This document shows positions 60,461 through 64,000 of a stretch of 64,000 nucleotides of DNA, piece by piece. The notes beneath the pieces were generated by a model. It worked only from the letters and a program-made list of their open reading frames with translations. It had not been told where the DNA came from and did no database searches. Source of the DNA: Rhodothermales bacterium. Its GTDB lineage: Bacteria; Bacteroidota; Rhodothermia; Rhodothermales; UBA10348. The position numbers and the translations under genes were made by a program. The stretch covers positions 99,559 to 163,558 of the forward strand of contig JANJTM010000029.1 of the NCBI GenBank assembly GCA_024711125.1, read 5' to 3'. Position 1 is the stretch's first letter; the number at the start of each line of letters is the position of its first letter.

Positions 60461-62929
60461 ATGATCGGAACGCTCGGAAAGCTGCTCATCCTCGTCGGTT
60501 TCGTCTCCACGGTCCTCTCCGGACTGGCGTACTATCGCGCCGCGAGCCTCGAGAACGCCCATCGCGACTGGCGGCGCATCGGCCGGGCCACCTGGGCCAT
60601 CGCCTCGTTCGCCGCGTTCCTGGCGTACGCCGTCATGTTCTACCTGAGCCTGACGCACGCGTTCGAATACGCCTACGTGCACCAGCACACTTCGCGCGAC
60701 CTTCCGCTGGAATATCTCCTCTCGGCCAACTGGGCCGGCCAGGAGGGCTCGTTCATGCTCTGGATCGTCATGAACGCCGTGGTCGGATTCATGCTGATCC
60801 TGTGGGGCAGGGACAACGAGTCCCCCGTCATGGCCGTCATCGCGGTCTGCCAGTTCTTCCTCTTCTCCATGGTGGCGGGACTGAAACTCGGCAGCGTGTC
60901 GATCGGGTCTTCGCCCTTCCTGCTGCTCGTCGAGAAGTTTCCCGACGCCCCGATGCTCCAGAACGGCATGGTTCCGGTCGACGGGCAGGGCCTGAACGAC
61001 CTGCTGCAGAACTACTGGATGGTCATTCACCCGCCGACGCTCTTCATGGGCTTCGCCGCCATGATCATCCCGTTCGCCTTCGCGGTGACCGCGCTCTGGA
61101 AGAAGCAGTACACGCAGTGGGTGCGACCGGCCCTGCCGTGGGCGCTCTTCGCCAACATGATCCTCGGCGTGGGGATCGTGATGGGCGGGTATTGGGCGTA
61201 CGTCACGCTCTCCTTCGGCGGGTACTGGGCATGGGACCCGGTGGAGAACTCGTCGCTCGTTCCGTGGCTGATCGGCATCGCGGCGATCCACACGATGATC
61301 GTCCAGAAGCGCAGCGGACGCAGCCACAAGGCCTCGCTGTTCCTGAACATCCTGGCCTACATGCTGGTCATCTACTCGACCTTCCTGACCCGGTCGGGCA
61401 TCCTCGGAGATATTTCGGTCCACTCTTTCGTGGATCTCGGGCTGTATAACCAGCTCCTGCTCTGGATCCTCACCCTCGGCGTCATCGGCTTCGGCCTTTT
61501 CGCCAAGCGGTACCGCGAACTTCCGACCCCGAAGCAGGAGCCGGACCTGCTTTCGCGCGAGTTCATGATCTTCGCGGGCGCCATGCTGCTTTTCTGCATC
61601 GCGCTCGTCGTGACGCTCGGCACGTCGGCACCGATCATCGGCCGGATCTTCCGCGACAGCCCGTCGACCGTTCCGCTGGAGTTCTACAACAAGTGGACGC
61701 TGCCGATCTCGATAGCGCTGACGTTCCTCGCGGGGCTCGGGCAGCTGTTCTGGTGGAATAAGATGTCGGTCGAGAACGTCAACCGCGTGCTCACGCGCCC
61801 GGTCGTGTTCGCCGTCGTGGCGACGATTCTCGTCCTGCTGTTCACGCCGTTCGTGGAAGCATCGGCCATTCCGCCGGCCGTAACGGACGCGTCGGCTCCC
61901 GCCGGTGCCCTCGCGGCCGGACTGCTCGACGGCGTGCTCGGGTTCTGGGGCGTCTATGGGCAGGGCATCCTGTTGCTGCTGCTGCTCTTCGTTTCGTTCT
62001 TCGCCCTGTGGGGCAACGGGGAGGTCGCCTGGCGCATCGCCCGGGGCAACCCCAAGATGGCCGGCGGCGCGCTCACCCACGTCGGCTTCGCGATCATGGT
62101 GATCGGCATCATCGCGTCGAGCGGATTCAGCTACCCGCTCGGCCGCAATACCGGTGCCCAGATCGGGGACAGCCGCGACAACTTCATCCTCTCGCGCGGA
62201 GAGACGCGCGTGATCGACGACTACAGGGTTACCTACGCGGGCCAGTCGACCAATTCGGAAGGCCGGCCCACCTATCGGCTCGACTTCGTCGATCCCAAGG
62301 GGCGGTCCTTTTCCATGGCGCCCGTCGTGTACCGCAGCAACAAGGACCAGTGGATCCAGCACCCGGAGGTGAAGATGTTCTTCGAGAAGGACCTCTTCGT
62401 CGCGGTATCGCCGAACGTGATGTTCGAGTCGGGCGAGTCGGGCGAGTCGGGTGGCAGCGGCCAGATCAGCCTCGCAGAGGGTGATTCGGTCCTGGTCGGA
62501 AACGGGGCGTTCCAGGTCCGCTTCAACGGCTTCGAGTCCATGTCGCGTCACGATGTCGCGGTGGACTCCACCGTCGTCGTCGTCGTCGGATCCAACGTCA
62601 CGGTCACGAACACGACCACCGGGGAGTCCCGGGACGTCCAGCCCGTCTACCAGGTGAACGCCGACCGTACCGTGCAGAACATGCCCGTTCCGATTCCGGA
62701 GTGGGACATCGCGCTCACTTTCGCCGGGATGAACGTGGACACGCGGGTCATCGGCCTCCAGGTCGACGGCGTGGACGTTCCCAAGGAAGACTGGCTCGTC
62801 GTGCAGGCGTACGAGAAGCCCATCATCAGCCTCGTCTGGATCGGCTTCATCCTGCTGTCGCTCGGCTTCATCGTCGCCATGTGGCGCCGCATCGAGGACG
62901 AGCGCTTCGAGATGGGTCGAGCGGCCTGA
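60461..62929 (+). CDS. CcmF/CcsA-family cytochrome c heme lyase component
   Basis: An 822-residue multi-pass membrane protein starting at the ATG at 60461; a GTG 30 bp upstream is possible. The CcmF/CcsA heme-handling signature is clear: periplasmic WWD-type motif GGYWAWDPVENSS near 250-262 and conserved histidine contexts WMVIHPPTLFMG near 186-197. About 15 transmembrane helices are present. A large extracytoplasmic domain lies between the last helices (about 570-790), with a GESGESGGSG repeat near 659-668. This would load or ligate heme for c-type cytochromes. ccmE, ccmH and the ABC parts are not in the window. A strong terminator follows. Confidence 0.92.
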   Translation: MIGTLGKLLILVGFVSTVLSGLAYYRAASLENAHRDWRRIGRATWAIASFAAFLAYAVMFYLSLTHAFEYAYVHQHTSRDLPLEYLLSANWAGQEGSFMLWIVMNAVVGFMLILWGRDNESPVMAVIAVCQFFLFSMVAGLKLGSVSIGSSPFLLLVEKFPDAPMLQNGMVPVDGQGLNDLLQNYWMVIHPPTLFMGFAAMIIPFAFAVTALWKKQYTQWVRPALPWALFANMILGVGIVMGGYWAYVTLSFGGYWAWDPVENSSLVPWLIGIAAIHTMIVQKRSGRSHKASLFLNILAYMLVIYSTFLTRSGILGDISVHSFVDLGLYNQLLLWILTLGVIGFGLFAKRYRELPTPKQEPDLLSREFMIFAGAMLLFCIALVVTLGTSAPIIGRIFRDSPSTVPLEFYNKWTLPISIALTFLAGLGQLFWWNKMSVENVNRVLTRPVVFAVVATILVLLFTPFVEASAIPPAVTDASAPAGALAAGLLDGVLGFWGVYGQGILLLLLLFVSFFALWGNGEVAWRIARGNPKMAGGALTHVGFAIMVIGIIASSGFSYPLGRNTGAQIGDSRDNFILSRGETRVIDDYRVTYAGQSTNSEGRPTYRLDFVDPKGRSFSMAPVVYRSNKDQWIQHPEVKMFFEKDLFVAVSPNVMFESGESGESGGSGQISLAEGDSVLVGNGAFQVRFNGFESMSRHDVAVDSTVVVVVGSNVTVTNTTTGESRDVQPVYQVNADRTVQNMPVPIPEWDIALTFAGMNVDTRVIGLQVDGVDVPKEDWLVVQAYEKPIISLVWIGFILLSLGFIVAMWRRIEDERFEMGRAA

Positions 62930-62950
62930 TACGACGGTACCCCCGCCTTG

Positions 62951-62991
62951 CGACAGGCGCTTCCGGGCAACCGGGAGCGCCTGTCGTTTTT
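62951..62991 (+). terminator. Strong rho-independent terminator after the ccmF-like gene
   Basis: CGACAGGCGCTTCCGG (62951-62966) pairs with CCGGGAGCGCCTGTCG (62971-62986) over 16 positions with one T-G pair, closed by a GCAA tetraloop and followed by TTTTT. This isolates the following receiver-Hpt gene. Confidence 0.93.
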
Positions 62992-63059
62992 CGCACGGTC
63001 CGCTTCAGAAGCGGCGGAAGGACGCCGATACCCGACGAGGTCCCTCTCCCGCTTTCGAG

Positions 63060-63839
63060 ATGCATTTCCTGATCGCCGACGACGATGCCGTTCATCGCAC
63101 CATGCTGTGCCGCATGGTGGAGAGCCTCGGGCATACCGCGGACGTGGCCGAAGACGGCTCGGAGGCCGTCGCCAGCACGCGTCTGAAGGGGTATGACGTG
63201 GTGTTGATGGACATCCACATGCCAACCATGAACGGTTACGACGCTGCGCGCGCGATCAGCCGAAGTGCCACCGCCCCGTTCGTCGCGATGCTGACGGCCG
63301 ACGCAGGCGGCGAGTCCCGGGCGCTCGGCCTCGCGTCCGGAGCCAGCATGGTGCTCACCAAACCGGTCCGCATCGCCACGCTTCGCGACCTCGCGGAGGC
63401 TGCAACCGCCCCCCGTCACGTGCCGGCCGGTCTCGGTGGCCACGGGTTCGCGTGGGAAAGCCACGCGGCCGCGGATGTGCACGAACCCCCGGTAATCGAT
63501 CTCGAGACGCTCGGCCGGTTCCGCTCCGTGATGGGCGCCGACGACCTCGAGTTCCTGGAGGAGATCGAGTCGGATTTCCTGGCGGACGCCGACCACCTCA
63601 TCGATTCGATCGAAGCCTACGGGGAGCGTCCCGACCACGTCGCCATGGCTCGCGCCGCCCACACGCTCAAGTCCAACGCGGCCATGTTCGGTGCGCTCCG
63701 CCTGTCGATGTATGCCCGGGCCATCGAGCGCCTGGCGGACGCCGGACTTCCCTATCCCTGGAAGCCCGGTGTGGCCCGACTTCGAGCCGAACTCGGCCTC
63801 GTGGTCAACGCGCTCTCGGCCGGCATCGCGTCCGACTGA
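63060..63839 (+). CDS. Receiver domain fused to Hpt phosphotransfer domain
   Basis: A 259-residue phosphorelay protein. The receiver domain spans about 1-115, with acidic pocket D7-D8, phospho-acceptor D51 in VLMDIHMP, T79 and K101 in LTKPV. An acidic linker leads to an Hpt domain (about 145-250) with the phospho-histidine H201 in AAHTLKSNAAMFGA. It has no DNA-binding or kinase domain, so it passes phosphate between a hybrid kinase and a downstream partner not in the window. It follows the ccmF terminator and precedes a convergent gene. Confidence 0.93.
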   Translation: MHFLIADDDAVHRTMLCRMVESLGHTADVAEDGSEAVASTRLKGYDVVLMDIHMPTMNGYDAARAISRSATAPFVAMLTADAGGESRALGLASGASMVLTKPVRIATLRDLAEAATAPRHVPAGLGGHGFAWESHAAADVHEPPVIDLETLGRFRSVMGADDLEFLEEIESDFLADADHLIDSIEAYGERPDHVAMARAAHTLKSNAAMFGALRLSMYARAIERLADAGLPYPWKPGVARLRAELGLVVNALSAGIASD

Positions 63840-63863
63840 CGGGCGAAGTGCCTGCGCGTCAAA

Positions 63864-63904
63864 CGAGACGGCCCGGCGGAACCAAGTTGCGACGGGGCGT
63901 CTCG
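63864..63904. terminator. Inverted repeat between convergent genes
   Basis: CGAGACG (63864-63870) and CGTCTCG (63898-63904) are perfect 7-bp arms with a 27-nt loop, between the receiver-Hpt stop and the next convergent stop. There is no T-run, so a bidirectional terminator is only possible. Confidence 0.35.
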
Positions 63905-63926
63905 CGTATTCCCGGGGCAGCGCCGC

Positions 63927-64000
63927 TTACGTCAGCAGGACCCACAGACCGGTGGGCGGCGCCCGCACCGGGCTGAGGCGGTAGATGTACGTTCCGCTCG
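63927..64000 (-). CDS. 3' end of a probable secreted protein with sorting-domain tail
   Basis: The last 74 bp of a minus-strand gene that continues off the right edge, ending in a TAA at 63927-63929. The readable C terminus is SGTYIYRLSPVRAPPTGLW followed by VLLT. SGTYIYRL is the penultimate strand seen in FlgD-Ig-like / type IX secretion sorting tails, as in the propeller protein at 10387-11952. Only 23 residues are visible, so the assignment is tentative, but the frame is open and the motif is characteristic. Confidence 0.5.
   Translation of the reverse strand, partial: SGTYIYRLSPVRAPPTGLWVLLT

Noticed and set aside
60434..62551. A 705-codon open frame antisense to the ccmF-like gene
   Set aside because: Composition is charged and repetitive without any fold; the sense strand carries the WWD motif.

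Overview
The window is a high-GC bacterial chromosome segment that is almost fully coding. It looks like a Rhodothermia-type member of Bacteroidota/Rhodothermota. The pointers are bacillithiol synthesis (BshA), two PorV-like barrel proteins beside a protein with a C-terminal type IX-secretion-style sorting module, two TonB-dependent receptors with N-terminal carboxypeptidase-regulatory domains, a DUF2723 glycosyltransferase-like membrane protein, L-lysine 6-transaminase, ProS of the archaeal/eukaryotic-like class, and the zapA / 6S-like RNA / rny order. This assignment is inference from gene content; no marker rRNA is present.

Layout. 1-8.5 kb: a truncated TonB-dependent receptor, a glycerophosphodiesterase, gyrA, lysine 6-transaminase, lipA and a CPBP protease. 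8.5-12.8 kb: a four-gene minus-strand cassette joined by ATGA overlaps (lipoprotein, Asp-box propeller with sorting tail, two PorV-like proteins). 12.9-20.6 kb: site-2 protease, aspartate aminotransferase, coaD, rsmD and two small unknowns on the minus strand, then pdxJ-era converging on pdxB. 20.9-35 kb: SleB-like hydrolase, a small barrel, bshA coupled to a kinase-like gene, lptF/G-rsmI-DUF2723, rsfS and neighbours, and tsaD-chorismate mutase-mltG. 35-44.6 kb: envelope proteins, proS, a PAP2-like protein, a complete TonB receptor coupled to a DUF5683-like gene, a nitroreductase and an orphan. 44.7-50 kb: tRNA-Val, an A+T-rich repeat patch and the most unusual genes of the window. 50.2-64 kb: thrS-infC-rpmI-rplT-pheS-pheT, zapA, a 6S-like RNA, rny, a ccmF-like gene and a receiver-Hpt protein, ending in the 3' end of a probable secreted protein.

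The strongest candidate for an undescribed system is at 45.3-50.0 kb. Three minus-strand genes run in order: a protein with a sigma-region-2-like look, a soluble protein with an anti-sigma-like N terminus, and a membrane protein. The membrane protein joins a cytosolic Lon-type (S16) Ser-Lys protease domain, without AAA+ ATPase, through one transmembrane helix to extracytoplasmic FG-GAP-like repeats. A small protein with three tandem helix-turn-helix modules converges on this operon. A signalling role is inferred from architecture and order only.

Control features visible in the DNA include a near-consensus promoter and an 18-bp closing stem for the 6S-like RNA, promoters for tRNA-Val and rpmI-rplT, a non-canonical ATC start for infC, a probable CTG start inside a stop codon, an attenuator-like hairpin before pheST, a strong GCAA-capped terminator after ccmF, and a perfect dyad in the A+T-rich pdxB/SleB divergent region. 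Several high-GC reading frames have long antisense mirrors that are not counted as genes.
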